This document shows, piece by piece, positions 53,853-62,552 of a stretch of 64,000 nt of DNA (the stretch's first letter is position 1; each line of letters starts with the position of its first letter). The notes under the pieces were generated by a model. The model did not search any database. It had not been told where the DNA came from and saw only the letters and a list, made by a program, of their open reading frames with translations. Origin of the DNA: Nostoc spongiaeforme FACHB-130 (lineage in GTDB: Bacteria > Cyanobacteriota > Cyanobacteriia > Cyanobacteriales > Nostocaceae); the NCBI RefSeq assembly GCF_014698475.1, contig NZ_JACJTB010000003.1:280576-344575 (forward strand). The letters are read 5' to 3'. The position numbers were made by a program, and so were the translations under genes.

Positions 53853-55523
53853 CTACGCTCCTGGTTTGAAATAATCGAGGAGGCGATCGCCAGAATCAGC
53901 GCGAATTAATGCTACAACTACATCAGGTAAGGCTGTCAAACTTGGGTACACCAAATAACGGGGTTCCCAATTAGGACGAAACTTGTCTTTGTAAGCATGT
54001 AAGCCTTGAAAATTATAAAAGCCGTTCAAGTGTTCGTAAAGATAGTGCAGCACTTTTTCTAAGCGGCGTGACGTAGAATTTTCCCCGACTCCAGCTAAGG
54101 CGGAAAGGCCGAAATTAAAGCTGTCGTAGCCTGTTTCTTGAAAGTGCTGAAGCAGAGAAGTAAACAGAAAATCCATCATTCCATTTTCCATTGAGGCACG
54201 ATGCCGCATCATATCAATGGTAATTTCATTCAGCTGATACTCTGGCAAAATGTTGGTAAACGCTGCAATTCCACCATCAGGTGTATGCACGACAGCAATT
54301 TCGCAATTACGCAGATAAGCTTCATCAAACCATCCTAAAGAAAAGCGTTTTTCGGAACCTTGCGCCATCTTTAACCATTCATCGCTGACAGATTTGAGTT
54401 GATGTAATAAGTCATGATTGATTGGTGGTTGATAAAAACTCACTTGATAGCCGAGTTTAGTTAAACGATTAATTGATGGGCGAAAGTTCTTTCCGGCTTT
54501 CCCTTGGAGAGTAAAGTTTTTTAGGTCAACGATCGCTTCTTCGCCAATCTTCAGTATTCTAAATCCCAGAGAGATATATAAGTCAAGGTCATCGGGCGAG
54601 GTTTGATAAAAAGCTGGATACCAGTCATTGCGCTGACAAAACTGCTGAAAACTGACAATTACCTCTTGGCGTTCTTCAATGGGGCCGATGGGATCTCCGA
54701 GGGCGATCGCACCCCGCCCTTTTGGTACATAAGCAATTACACTTTTACCAGAAGGACTAAAAAAATAACTTTTATCGCTTAAAAGTGTAATTGCAGCTAA
54801 AGAAGAACATCCATAATCTTCTACTATTTTTTTGGCTTTTTGCTGCTCAATTAAAGTTGCTGGGTTCTGTAAAAATACAGGCTGTAACAACATCACCACA
54901 GCAAATGTAATTGTACTGGCAGCAATAATATAAATAGAATCAGCAAAGAATTCACCAAATCTAGTTGTTGGTTGTAAGCCCCAATTATCCTCAGTGAAAA
55001 ACATTGCTAAAGTCTGAATTAGGGCATTCTTCCAACTAAAATTTTCTGTAAACTTGCCATCTAATAAATAAAATCCGATTGTGCCGTAAGCCAAAGTAAA
55101 CAGCAACGCTCCCATTAAGACTCGCACACCCCTAGCAATAGAAGGTCGATCTGATTGGGCTGTAAATACATGGCGCATCAAAATCAATTGTATTAATAAA
55201 ATCCCTGATAATATACTTTCTTCGTAATCTAACCCTTTGATTAAATGGCTCAAAATCGAAATAACTAGTAACCCAATCGTTAATAGCCAAGCAACTCGCT
55301 TGCGGCGTAACAAATTAGTTGCCAAAGTTAATAATATAAATCCTGTTAAGGCTGCAAATATATGACCAGTAACCCGAATTTCAAACGGTAAAAATTCCTT
55401 TAACCAATGATTTCTACCATATAGGTTTGGTGTAACTGCGGATAAAACATTGACTACACCGACTAAACCTGTTAAGAAAACGACACTCCAAATTCCAATC
55501 TTATTTTTTAAGTCTTTATTCAT
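53853..55523 (-). CDS. DUF2156 (MprF C-terminal type) membrane aminoacyl/acyl transferase
   Basis: 556 residues. Six or seven membrane helices (about 10-225) are followed by a cytoplasmic DUF2156 domain (about 240-550) of the GNAT-like fold found in MprF/LysX-type lysyl-phosphatidylglycerol synthases. It contains KSVIAYVPKGRGAIALGDPI, LGFRILKIGEEAIVDLKNFT, KNFRPSINRL, FTNILPEYQLNEITIDMMRH, and the C-terminal FNFGLSALAGVG, FYNFQGLHAYKDKF. The family transfers an amino acid from tRNA to phosphatidylglycerol. The flippase half of MprF is absent here and is found as a separate gene at 58431. It is the last gene of a four-gene operon with esterases. Confidence 0.85.
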   Translation of the reverse strand: MNKDLKNKIGIWSVVFLTGLVGVVNVLSAVTPNLYGRNHWLKEFLPFEIRVTGHIFAALTGFILLTLATNLLRRKRVAWLLTIGLLVISILSHLIKGLDYEESILSGILLIQLILMRHVFTAQSDRPSIARGVRVLMGALLFTLAYGTIGFYLLDGKFTENFSWKNALIQTLAMFFTEDNWGLQPTTRFGEFFADSIYIIAASTITFAVVMLLQPVFLQNPATLIEQQKAKKIVEDYGCSSLAAITLLSDKSYFFSPSGKSVIAYVPKGRGAIALGDPIGPIEERQEVIVSFQQFCQRNDWYPAFYQTSPDDLDLYISLGFRILKIGEEAIVDLKNFTLQGKAGKNFRPSINRLTKLGYQVSFYQPPINHDLLHQLKSVSDEWLKMAQGSEKRFSLGWFDEAYLRNCEIAVVHTPDGGIAAFTNILPEYQLNEITIDMMRHRASMENGMMDFLFTSLLQHFQETGYDSFNFGLSALAGVGENSTSRRLEKVLHYLYEHLNGFYNFQGLHAYKDKFRPNWEPRYLVYPSLTALPDVVVALIRADSGDRLLDYFKPGA

Positions 55524-55605
55524 TATTTTTAACTAAATCAATACGTTTTATAGCGATTGATAATCTAATTTGTCGGCGTTTATAATGTCCTTAATCTATA
55601 TTGAA

Positions 55606-56517
55606 TTATTTTTTGAATGTTTTAAATTGTTCTCCCACATAAGCAAGAGAGTCTTTTAAATGCTTGTGAAAATAATTCCAACCAACATCTGCACCAGATA
55701 AACCATGACCTCCAGGAAAAGCATAGAAAACGTTAGCAATACCTAAATTATTTAAGGTTTGATGAAAAGTTTTAGTAGAAGCCAAGAAATTCTGATCATT
55801 CAACCCCGCATCCAGATATATACGTAGTCGTTTTCTATCGGTAATTGATAACTGTTGGACTATTTGTAATGGGCTATTTTGCGCCCCGCTACTATCGGTA
55901 AAGTAACCGCTATGACTAAATAATATATTGAAGTTGTTGAGATAGCGTAACCCAATATTAAATGCGCCCCATCCACCAGAAGATAGACCACCCAACGCCC
56001 AAAATTCTGGGTTTTCTAGAGTCCGGTAACGTGACTTAACAACTTGGACTAATTCTGCACCAATTAAAGTCCCAAGTTTGCCATTCGGCCCGTCATAATA
56101 ATCAGGGTCATATAAAGGGCTAGAACCACGGTTATCATTGCCATCGGGAGTAATAATAATTGATGGTGGTAATTTGCCACTTTTGTATAATTTATGTAAT
56201 ACGTTTATGATGGCATATTTATCAGCATAGGCACGCGCATCATCGTGACCACCATGTAATAAGAAAATCACGGGATAGCGAGTTTTGGAATTTTTTCGAT
56301 AGTTGGGCGGTAAAATCACGCCATATTGACGGACTGTACCCATAGCTTGGGAATTGAAGGTTTCTAGCTGAAATTTTAAGCCTGTATCTGCTTGTTGTTG
56401 GGGTGGGTCTAATTGCGGTGCGCCTAAGATAAAAACATAATAATATGCAGCACCTGTGAGAATGGCGATCGCTCCTGCTAAACTCAAAAATAATTTCAGA
56501 ATTTTCATAAATTTCAA
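55606..56517 (-). CDS. Membrane-anchored esterase, antigen 85/esterase D-like (paralogue 1)
   Basis: 303 residues. One N-terminal membrane helix or signal anchor (about 5-30, LFLSLAGAIAILTGAAYYYV). An alpha/beta-hydrolase domain follows with YPVIFLLHGGHDDARA, a nucleophile elbow GGLSSGGWGAFN (Ser in G-L-S-S-G-G), an acid region DAGLNDQNFL and the catalytic His in FPGGHGLSGAD. It lies outside the membrane, in the periplasm. It is a clear tandem duplicate of the next upstream gene (56514), overlapping by 4 bases. Probably a carboxyl-ester hydrolase; given its operon partners, a lipid-linked aminoacyl ester is a candidate substrate. Confidence 0.85.
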   Translation of the reverse strand: MKFMKILKLFLSLAGAIAILTGAAYYYVFILGAPQLDPPQQQADTGLKFQLETFNSQAMGTVRQYGVILPPNYRKNSKTRYPVIFLLHGGHDDARAYADKYAIINVLHKLYKSGKLPPSIIITPDGNDNRGSSPLYDPDYYDGPNGKLGTLIGAELVQVVKSRYRTLENPEFWALGGLSSGGWGAFNIGLRYLNNFNILFSHSGYFTDSSGAQNSPLQIVQQLSITDRKRLRIYLDAGLNDQNFLASTKTFHQTLNNLGIANVFYAFPGGHGLSGADVGWNYFHKHLKDSLAYVGEQFKTFKK

Positions 56518-57482
56518 TTTATTTTCTGTTTTTTCGGCTGAGTAACTCCTAATTTATCAGCAGCGTGAGCGATTTCCGCAATCCGAAACTGTTCGCCCAC
56601 AAATGTCAAAGAATCTGCTAAATGTTCTCGCCAATATTGCCAAGTATGACTACCAGTAAACTGCTGTAATAGATTGTAAACTTTTTGCTGATTCAAGACT
56701 TTTGAAAATTCTTTAGCATCATCAAGTTCTTCTGTATCAGATGTCCCGGAATCTAAATAAATTCGCAATCTTTTTTTAGCCTGATTTGGCAGAGTTTTAA
56801 TATAGCTAATTGGGCTGTTTTGCGGCCCGCTTTTATCTTTAAAATAGCCACTATGACTAAATAAAACTGAAAAATTTTGTAAATTGTGCAATCCCACATT
56901 CATTGCACCCCAACCACCAGAAGATAATCCTCCCATTGCCCAAAAATCAGGATTAGGTAAAGTGCGATAACGCTGCTGCACTAACTTCACCAATTCATCG
57001 CCTACGGCTGTTACAACTTTTCCATTGGGGCCGTCGATATATTGGGGATCAAAATATGGACTAGAACCGCGCTTATCATTACCATCGGGCGTGATAATAA
57101 TACTGGGTGGTAATTTACCTATAGTGTATAGTTTGGTCAAAATTTTGAGGGCTTGTCCTTTCTTTTCGCTAAACCAATCAAGCGGTTCACCGTGACCACC
57201 GTGGAGAAGAAAAATTACGGGATAACGTTGTTGGGGATGTTGTTCATAACCAGGGGGTAAGGATACTCCATAAGTGCGTTTTCCTGGCATAACTTGGCTA
57301 TCGTAAGACTCGATTTTATAAGTTAAAGGTGAGGCTAAAGTATTAGCATCTGGCTGGGCTGGTAAAAGAGAAACTTTTATTGGTGTTGGTTTAGCGGCTA
57401 CACCTTGGGAATAGTTACAGCCAACTAAAGTCAATGCCGAAATGAAGATTATTAAGATTTTTTTGTAGTTCATATTGAACAA
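56514..57482 (-). CDS. Esterase-like lipoprotein (paralogue 2)
   Basis: 322 residues. The signal peptide ends in a lipobox (LVGC, Cys near residue 22), so it is probably a lipoprotein. The domain has YPVIFLLHGGHGEPLDWF, PPSIIITPDGNDKRGSSPYF, nucleophile elbow GGLSSGGWGAMN, an acid candidate in DSGTSD and the His region TGSHTWQYWREHL. It closely resembles the downstream gene. The gene overlaps the next by 4 bases (ATGA) and starts directly at the end of the upstream hydrolase (57483). The tandem pair probably acts on similar substrates at different anchoring positions. Confidence 0.85.
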   Translation of the reverse strand: MFNMNYKKILIIFISALTLVGCNYSQGVAAKPTPIKVSLLPAQPDANTLASPLTYKIESYDSQVMPGKRTYGVSLPPGYEQHPQQRYPVIFLLHGGHGEPLDWFSEKKGQALKILTKLYTIGKLPPSIIITPDGNDKRGSSPYFDPQYIDGPNGKVVTAVGDELVKLVQQRYRTLPNPDFWAMGGLSSGGWGAMNVGLHNLQNFSVLFSHSGYFKDKSGPQNSPISYIKTLPNQAKKRLRIYLDSGTSDTEELDDAKEFSKVLNQQKVYNLLQQFTGSHTWQYWREHLADSLTFVGEQFRIAEIAHAADKLGVTQPKKQKIN

Positions 57483-58316
57483 TTAAGAATAAACTTGTTG
57501 TGTTAACCAATTTGCGATCGCCTGATTAACTAACTCGGCACATTCCGCCATAACTAGATGTCCAGCTTCAGCAAAATGTAAATGAGTACCATTCACAAAA
57601 TGATTTGTTAATTCTTCTCCCATTTTTTGAGTAAACATTGGGTCTTTTCCCGCAGTAATTACCAAAGTGGGAATATGCAGATGCTGTGGTAATGAATGGC
57701 GGACAAAAAAGTTATAGTCCCAAAAAATTTCTAAAGCTTTGTACGCATCAAAATCTGTTGGTACAGGATTTTCCGCAAAAAACCTTTCCATAACTTTGTG
57801 ACGGTAAGAAGTAGAAAGGAAGTTATTGAAAACTTGCACACTTAGTAAATGGTAAAGATATCTCCCACCCCAAGCCATCAATTTCATCAGGGGAATTTCC
57901 CACCAAGGTGCTAAATCATGAGTACCACCAGCAATGGCAATTATCGCACTCACGCTATGGTGTTGGGCAAATTCTAAACCAATAGGAACGCCATAGCTAT
58001 GACAGCAAAGCACGGGTGATTGAATCTCAAACTTGTGCAGCAAACGGCCTAAATCTCGGCAATGTCTCCCAATAGAATAGCGCGAGTAACGACTAGATTT
58101 TCCATGTCCAGCTAAATCATAAGCGAGAACTTCCCAGCCTTGATTGTGGGCAAATTCATACTGGTTTCTAAAGTTAAAATGATTGCCCATTCCGCCGTGA
58201 ATAAACACTATCGGCGGAGTTATACCAGGACTATGGCAAACTTGTAAGTTTACGTCTCGCCGTAGATGAATTGAAGAACCAATTAAAGCATCTATAAAAC
58301 AGTCATCATCTGTCAT
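57483..58316 (-). CDS. Alpha/beta-hydrolase (operon leader gene)
   Basis: 277 residues. Fold signatures are PIVFIHGGMGNHFNFRNQYE, YDLAGHGKSSRYSR, nucleophile elbow VLCCHSYGVPIGL (C-H-S-Y-G, Ser nucleophile), an Asp candidate in VITAGKDPMF and His in HFAEAGHLVM. There is no signal peptide, so it is cytoplasmic. It is the first gene of a minus-strand operon: its stop abuts the esterase lipoprotein start. It shares a 114-base divergent promoter region with the flippase-type gene at 58431. The substrate is unknown. Confidence 0.85.
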   Translation of the reverse strand: MTDDDCFIDALIGSSIHLRRDVNLQVCHSPGITPPIVFIHGGMGNHFNFRNQYEFAHNQGWEVLAYDLAGHGKSSRYSRYSIGRHCRDLGRLLHKFEIQSPVLCCHSYGVPIGLEFAQHHSVSAIIAIAGGTHDLAPWWEIPLMKLMAWGGRYLYHLLSVQVFNNFLSTSYRHKVMERFFAENPVPTDFDAYKALEIFWDYNFFVRHSLPQHLHIPTLVITAGKDPMFTQKMGEELTNHFVNGTHLHFAEAGHLVMAECAELVNQAIANWLTQQVYS

Positions 58317-58430
58317 GGAAAATTGCTACATTACTGATCTAAACTTTGATGTTGTACATTCGAAGCTTAAGCCTGTGATATGACAATGCTGTGTCAAGGT
58401 AATGGAAAATTTGCGAATAGGAAGTAAATA

Positions 58431-59375
58431 ATGCACAAAAAGCTGCAACTAAACATAAGTTCTTTATTTGGCTTGTTGCTGCTGGCACTTTCTGTCTGGG
58501 CGATCGCCAACGAACTGCGCGAGTATAATTACCATGATATTCTGCGTGCGATCGCCTCAATTCCACTAAAAAGCTTGAGTCGGGCTGTTGGATTCACAGC
58601 GTTGGGTTATTTAGTCATGTTTGGTTACGATATTTTAGGCTTTGCTTATATTCATCGTTCCCTACACTGGCAAAAAATTGCTTTGACTAATTTTATTAGT
58701 TCTAGCTTTAGCAATACTATCGGTTTTGCTTTACTGACTGGTAGTGCTATTCGCTATCGTTTTTATTCTAGATGGCAAATCTCAAAAATTGCGATCGCCC
58801 AAATTATCGCTTTTGTGAATTTCACATTTTGGCTGGGAATGTTTGCTGTTGCTGGGTTACTTTTTTTGATTAACCCTTTAGTAATTCCCCCACAATTACA
58901 TTTACCATTTATCACTGTGCGGCCTCTCGGTTGGATATTTCTTAGCTTGATTGGAATTTATTTAATCGGTAGCCTAGTTATCCACAGACCTTTAATTATT
59001 CATACTCATGAATTTCGCTTGCCATCTTTTCAGATATCTCTGATGCAAATAATTATTTCCAGCCTTGATTGGATTTTTGCCGCAGCAGTACTGTATAGCT
59101 TATTACCTATTAACATAGCTTTTAACTATTTAGATTTTTTAGGTATTTATTTACTCGCTATGTTTGCAGGAGTAGTGAGTAATGTTCCTGGTGGTTTAGG
59201 CGTATTTGAAACAGTAGTTTTATTGATGCTTTCCAATAAAATTTCAGCAGCAGCAGTTTTAGCTGCAATGCTTGTTTATCGAGGTGTATACTATTTTTTG
59301 CCACTGCTATTCGCAATAGCTTTGTTAGCAATTGACGAAATTAAATCTGGTACACAATATCTCATTAAAAAATAG
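58431..59375 (+). CDS. Flippase-type integral membrane protein (UPF0104/YbhN family, MprF N-terminal domain-like)
   Basis: 314 residues, about eight membrane helices. The family includes the N-terminal flippase domain of MprF and YbhN-type proteins. Motifs are SSSFSNTIGFALLTGSAIRY and FAGVVSNVPGGLGVFETVVL (the conserved P-G-G-L-G-x-[FL]-E motif). It starts 114 bases from the divergent esterase/DUF2156 operon, which encodes the other half of an MprF-like system. It is therefore predicted to translocate the modified lipid across the plasma membrane. An alternative is a lipid transporter unrelated to aminoacylation. Confidence 0.88.
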   Translation: MHKKLQLNISSLFGLLLLALSVWAIANELREYNYHDILRAIASIPLKSLSRAVGFTALGYLVMFGYDILGFAYIHRSLHWQKIALTNFISSSFSNTIGFALLTGSAIRYRFYSRWQISKIAIAQIIAFVNFTFWLGMFAVAGLLFLINPLVIPPQLHLPFITVRPLGWIFLSLIGIYLIGSLVIHRPLIIHTHEFRLPSFQISLMQIIISSLDWIFAAAVLYSLLPINIAFNYLDFLGIYLLAMFAGVVSNVPGGLGVFETVVLLMLSNKISAAAVLAAMLVYRGVYYFLPLLFAIALLAIDEIKSGTQYLIKK

Positions 59376-59607
59376 ATAATATAGCTATTCTTGCACTGGT
59401 AAAGTACAGATAGATAAATTTAACCACCGAGTGAAGAGGATAAACGCAGATAAATTTTTATCTCTACAGTTTCATAACCACCATATAAATATTTGCAATA
59501 GTCGTGATATTTTATCTAAATCCTGACAAAATATTATATCCTTCCGGATACAGTTACTATTTATCTGTAAACACAAGTAGTAGTAGATGCACCCTTATTA
59601 ATTTCTC

Positions 59608-59636
59608 GCCTTCAGTTATTCACTGAGGGCTTTTAT
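59608..59636 (+). terminator. Intrinsic terminator-like hairpin
   Basis: GCCTTCAGT and ACTGAGGGC form a nine-base stem (one G-T pair) around TATTC, followed by TTTTATTTATT. It lies about 233 bases after the flippase gene, far for its own terminator. It could end an extended mRNA or a small RNA encoded in 59376-59607, where I see no gene but a TATCCTTCCGGATA palindrome (about 59530-59543). Confidence 0.6.
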
Positions 59637-59741
59637 TTATTGCATATAAGACAATACGGTTTAGACAAGAACTATAAATTACAATAAAACCAACAAATAA
59701 TGACTTAACAAAAAATGAAAGAATATTTTTGGAGGGGGTTT

Positions 59742-59790
59742 GGGGGACGCAACCGTCCCCTAATCGGGGGCTTGGGGGAGAATCCCCCAA
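59742..59790. repeat. Double GC hairpin repeat
   Basis: Two adjacent hairpins. GGGGACG and CGTCCCC surround the loop CAAC (59743-59760). TTGGGGGA and TCCCCCAA surround GAA (59772-59790). The whole block is G/C-rich in an AT-rich region and resembles mobile hairpin repeats rather than a terminator (no T run). The surrounding bases 59637-59954 show no gene. Confidence 0.7.
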
Positions 59791-59954
59791 ATCTTGCTCA
59801 TTGTCTAAATAGGTAAAGCAGAACTTGAGAAATCAACTTTTATAACCTTAACTAAACCGTATGGCATATAAGACAGCTCTCTCTAATTCTGAATACAGAA
59901 CAGCAAGTATCAATTCCAAATGGCATAGCATTTCTACATCATGTTTTAATAATA

Positions 59955-59987
59955 AGGTCCCCGACTTCTCAAAGAAGTCGGGGATCT
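59955..59987. repeat. GATCCCCGA hairpin, copy 3
   Basis: AGGTCCCCGACTTCT and AGAAGTCGGGGATCT form a 15-base stem (one G-T pair) around CAA. It lies 13 bases after the end of the exoD-like gene (minus strand), where it would serve as its terminator. The loop differs from copy 2 (CAA against TTG): the two are inverse complements in the centre, so orientation cannot be fixed from the stem alone. Confidence 0.8.
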
Positions 59988-60000
59988 GAAGAACTATTAA

Positions 60001-60633
60001 TTATTTGAAAATAGCAGGTAATAAACCAGGTGCTAACCAGATTGCATATCCTAGAAATGCAAAGAAAGAAGTAATTAAAGCAGTAATGATATAACCAATA
60101 CAAATCAATAAACCATCAGCTTCAATAGTTGCAATTGCTAATAGTAATATGCCAATAGTTGGAATCGGATTTGTTAAAGGTACTGGTAACATTAACAATA
60201 TTGTTAACCAAGAAATACATAACCCATTCAGTCGCCAAGTTAATGGATTACTGGCGATTCGCTTTAAGCGCGGACGGGTAATTTTTTCAACTATTTTGGT
60301 AAGACGTTGGAGATTTTTTAAGATCAGTTGGGCAAATGGACGCGGAAATTGATATCTGGCGATTTGTTTTGGTAGCCAAGGCGATCGCCTGCCAAAAACC
60401 ATCTGTATAGAAACCAGCAAGCAAGCAGCACCAAAAGGCCCTGCTAACCCTGGAGGCATGGGAAACAAAAAAGGTAAAACTAATAAAGCTATTATCAGGC
60501 TGAAACCTCGTTCCGCAGTCTCTGCCAAAATATCACCTAAAGTTAAGTGATGGTTAGATAAGCGTTGTAGCAAAGATTTAATTTCTTGCGAAAATCTCAG
60601 AGACATTTGGCGCGAGTTAGAGTGAATTGTCAC
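60001..60633 (-). CDS. ExoD-family exopolysaccharide protein
   Basis: 210 residues. Membrane protein with four or five hydrophobic segments (VLPFLFPMPPGLAGPFGAAC, ISWLTILLMLPVPLTNPIPT, ILLLAIATIEADGLLICIGY). The signatures G-E-RGFSLIIALLVLPFLFP, PMPPG and 'PLTNPIPT' are those of ExoD, first linked to exopolysaccharide synthesis in rhizobia. Its molecular function is not known. It is followed by a hairpin terminator. The upstream neighbour (60712) is a lipid-kinase-like gene on the same strand, about 80 bases away. Confidence 0.85.
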   Translation of the reverse strand: MTIHSNSRQMSLRFSQEIKSLLQRLSNHHLTLGDILAETAERGFSLIIALLVLPFLFPMPPGLAGPFGAACLLVSIQMVFGRRSPWLPKQIARYQFPRPFAQLILKNLQRLTKIVEKITRPRLKRIASNPLTWRLNGLCISWLTILLMLPVPLTNPIPTIGILLLAIATIEADGLLICIGYIITALITSFFAFLGYAIWLAPGLLPAIFK

Positions 60634-60711
60634 AAGACCCAGCTTTTTTAGTATATCGAATCTAAATTTGAATATCGGGGGAGTAGGGAGTGTAAAAAAC
60701 TACTCTCTAAT

Positions 60712-61632
60712 TTATACTGGCGGTACTAAAACCGGAATTGCCTTGGGTATGACTTTAAAACTGGCAGGAGTATAAGTTGTAATTTCCCCATCAGTATTGA
60801 TTGGGCGTGGTTTACGAGTATAAATTTCAAATTTTTGTCCTTGCAGCGCCCTTACACTCCGCCAGTGAATATGTCTGCCTTGGCGCATAGCTGGCAATAA
60901 GGGTATGATTTGCCACCAATGTTCTATTTCTAAACTGTAGAGATCCAATCTTTGATCATCAATAGTGGCATCGTGAACTACTGCCATACCACCACCATAA
61001 TAACGACCGTTACCGATCGCAATCTGCACAGTTTTGACACGAAAGGATTGATCCTTCATTTTAATTTCCGCACTAAAGGGGCGAGACTCCCAAATTACTT
61101 GTAATGCAGTGGCAATATAAGCCAACACTCCCCAACGACGTTTTCTTTCTTTGGTGAGTTTTTGCGTAATTTTGACACTCAATCCCATACTCGCAACATT
61201 AAAAAAATGTTTCCCGTTTACCCACCCTAAATCAATGCGGCGTAATTCTCCATAGGCAATAATTTCGCAAGCTTCTGCTAAGGAATTGGGAATTGCTAAT
61301 GTTCTGGCTAAATCGTTGGCAGTACCTAAAGGTAAAATTCCTAAAGGTAATTGTGTTTCTACTAAAGCTTCCACTGCGGCGTTTAAAGTTCCATCACCAC
61401 CACCCACAATTACTAAATCAACTTCATGTTGATAACGGCGGATAATTTCTGAAAGATGCTTGGGGTTTTCGGTAGATTCTTCAGTTAATTTAAAGCCAAG
61501 TTTATTCAGATAATGAGTTGCCTCTCGTAATTTTTGCTCTCCTTGGCGGGCATGGCGATTAACTAACAGTAACGCACGGGAATTTACTGGTATTGACCTT
61601 TGTCTTGTTTGTTGCCAATTATCAGCTTCCAT
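60712..61632 (-). CDS. Diacylglycerol/lipid kinase-like protein (DAGK_cat, YegS/DgkB-type)
   Basis: 306 residues. Two-domain diacylglycerol-kinase fold. Signatures are ALLLVNRHARQGEQKLREAT, VDLVIVGGGDGTLNAAVEAL (nucleotide-binding G-G-G-D-G-T), LPLGILPLGTANDLARTLAI, RIDLGWVNGKHFFNVASMGL and IAIGNGRYYGGGM, ending with IYTRKPRPINTDGEI. Likely phosphorylates diacylglycerol or another lipid, feeding phospholipid synthesis; the acceptor cannot be fixed. It lies upstream of the exoD-like gene and is probably co-transcribed. Confidence 0.9.
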   Translation of the reverse strand: MEADNWQQTRQRSIPVNSRALLLVNRHARQGEQKLREATHYLNKLGFKLTEESTENPKHLSEIIRRYQHEVDLVIVGGGDGTLNAAVEALVETQLPLGILPLGTANDLARTLAIPNSLAEACEIIAYGELRRIDLGWVNGKHFFNVASMGLSVKITQKLTKERKRRWGVLAYIATALQVIWESRPFSAEIKMKDQSFRVKTVQIAIGNGRYYGGGMAVVHDATIDDQRLDLYSLEIEHWWQIIPLLPAMRQGRHIHWRSVRALQGQKFEIYTRKPRPINTDGEITTYTPASFKVIPKAIPVLVPPV

Positions 61633-62552
61633 ATAATTTAATTAATTTGGCTAAGATAAAGATATGTAAGTATATTTTTTACTTGATTCAGTTTATTTTG
61701 ATGTTTGTAACTTTTGATTTATTGCATAAGCCTACTTAATTATATATTAAATATATTTGAGAATAATGTAATCAAATTACTATTTATGAAAGTATTTTAT
61801 ATTTATTATTCATCAGCAATCATTAAAGGTTAATTATAAAGTAAACATTAAATTCCTTAAATTCTCTACTTGATGTAGAAGCTGTTAGTCGGAATCAAAT
61901 TTTTGAGCAACAAAGCCTACGGAGATTATTTGTAAAAAAAGTTACAGAATTTATAATACATTGATAACGACTGTTGATGTATTACTTTTTTAAATATATC
62001 TAATTGAAAAAGTGCTGTTGGATAAATGCGGTATGAATCACAGAAGTTTACATATTCGTCGAATATTGTAGAGACTTTACATATAAAGTCTCTAGATAAT
62101 TTTGGATTTTACACTTGTACATCATTTATCTGAAATATATTTAACATTACGAATAATGTTTGCTGAATATTACAAAAAAATAAGTTTTGCAATGGTAATA
62201 ATTATTCTAAATATTAATTAAAATTAAAACCCAATAACCTGAGTGAAATTAAATATCTAAATTATCAAATATGATATTTTTTATTAATTAGTAAAATCGG
62301 TGTAATATTATGCCGGAAAAATTATTTTTGAGTTAGATTTATCCTCAAAGATATTCCTTTACACCTAGAAAAATCTATCTTAAGAGTGAACTTATGCCCA
62401 GTTTTTAAGACAGAATTAATAATCAAGCCAGCAAGATGTTAAAAAAACATAAAAGTTACAGAAAAATCCTCTATTGGGGGATTGTATTAACTAGGAGGAA
62501 AATATTTACTATTGGATGATTTCACACCCAAAAAATTACTAATATTCAAGTA
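61633..62552. other. Long AT-rich upstream region of the metal-binding lipoprotein
   Basis: About 920 bases, strongly AT-rich, without a convincing gene. It is the divergent region between the lipid-kinase-like gene and the zinc-type substrate-binding gene. A 'TAGAGACTTTA...AAAGTCTCTA' inverted repeat (TAGAGACTTTACATATAAAG, about 62070-62093) is a strong short hairpin. A Zur-box-like palindrome is listed separately. GGAGGAAAATATTTACTATT (about 62491) may precede a small leader, but I see no clear open frame. Confidence 0.5.
62193..62207. promoter_or_regulatory. Zur-box-like palindrome
   Basis: TGGTAATAATTATTC matches the 7-1-7 cyanobacterial Zur-box pattern TGATAATNATTATCA, as I recall it, at 12 of 14 defined positions. 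It lies about 345 bases before the start of the zinc-type substrate-binding gene. In AT-rich DNA a match of this quality can arise by chance, and the distance is long for an operator unless there is a long leader. Confidence 0.28.
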
